Source: Amphiduros pacificus (taxonomy: Eukaryota > Annelida > Polychaeta > Phyllodocida > Hesionidae). From it: a stretch of DNA of 64,000 nt. Of this stretch, positions 63,870 to 64,000 are shown in pieces. The notes under the pieces were generated by a model. That model ran no database searches. It saw only the letters and a program-made list of their open reading frames with translations, and was not told the origin of the DNA. Location: positions 21,886,295 through 21,950,294 of the forward strand of contig OX439003.1 of the NCBI GenBank assembly GCA_949316495.1, in the 5' to 3' direction. A program made the translations under genes and the position numbers. How positions within the stretch are numbered: the stretch's first letter is position 1; each line of letters begins with the position of its first letter.

Positions 63870-64000
63870 ATGAATGATTCAGTCAACAAGGAAGAAGTGC
63901 TGATGCCACCAAACACAGTATTTGCGAGTTATGTTAACGGTTATATCTGGCCCGCTGTCTGGGTTCTGGGAACAGTAGGTAATATATTTTCGTTTGCAGT
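63870..64000 (+). CDS. class A GPCR, 5' part only, runs off the window
   Basis: Begins ATG at 63870 (MNDSVNKEEVLMPPNTVFAS) and reaches the first membrane span, YVNGYIWPAVWVLGTVGNIF, with the TM1 GN motif, followed by SFAV at the edge. An NDS sequon at residues 2-4 offers N-glycosylation. Only 43 residues are visible, so the family cannot be fixed. From memory, 'GTVGNIFSF' with a short N-terminus is frequent in the large peptide-receptor-like GPCR expansions of molluscs. Same strand as the ETHR-like gene but 47 kb away. Confidence 0.8.
   Translation, partial: MNDSVNKEEVLMPPNTVFASYVNGYIWPAVWVLGTVGNIFSFA

Overview
This is a stretch of animal nuclear DNA: AT-rich, intron-dense, and full of microsatellites, minisatellites, short non-autonomous transposons and CR1-like LINE fragments. 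The genes and repeat style (SINEs ending in an AAAC tail, CR1-like LINEs, single-domain C-type lectins, Ly6 proteins, patatin-like lipases) suggest a lophotrochozoan, most likely a mollusc and perhaps a gastropod. The species is an inference. I see no bacterial operon, CRISPR array, rRNA or convincing tRNA.

Layout. 0-9.4 kb: no firm gene; hairpin-type repeats, a G-rich stretch, a transposon with 9-10 bp target duplications, and one weak small-gene candidate behind a TATA box. 9.45-16.92 kb (+): a two-exon class A GPCR that reads as an ecdysis-triggering-hormone-receptor (ETHR)/TRH-receptor relative, with a 6.2-kb intron. 17-21.8 kb: repeats, including two TTAA-flanked MITE-like elements, one of which holds a second nested element. 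21.8-23.2 kb (-): a four-exon secreted C-type lectin. 25.8-26.9 kb: a 44-bp minisatellite with higher-order structure. 30.2-46.6 kb (-): a patatin-like phospholipase gene with two alternative first exons, each carrying its own copy of the oxyanion-loop motif. 50.1-53.5 kb (-): a seven-exon aldo-keto reductase. 56.0-57.4 kb (-): a three-exon Ly6/three-finger protein with signal peptide and GPI-type tail. 59.6-60.0 kb: a 27-bp satellite. 62.4-63.3 kb: a 5'-truncated CR1-like LINE. 63.87 kb to the edge (+): the start of another class A GPCR.

The exon structures were assembled by hand from GT/AG sites, matching phases and family motifs. All five complete gene models keep phase across every junction, which is the main reason for trusting them. 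The genes show no operon-like link. Two are receptors (peptide signalling), two are secreted or surface proteins (lectin, Ly6), and two are enzymes (lipid hydrolase, NADPH oxidoreductase).

The most unusual item is the lipase gene. Two unrelated N-termini, both beginning Met-Gly, are spliced at the same phase-0 junction immediately after a duplicated GGGxKGY...GALK motif, onto a shared body with a PKKRK basic motif and a C-terminal TEV PDZ-ligand-like end.
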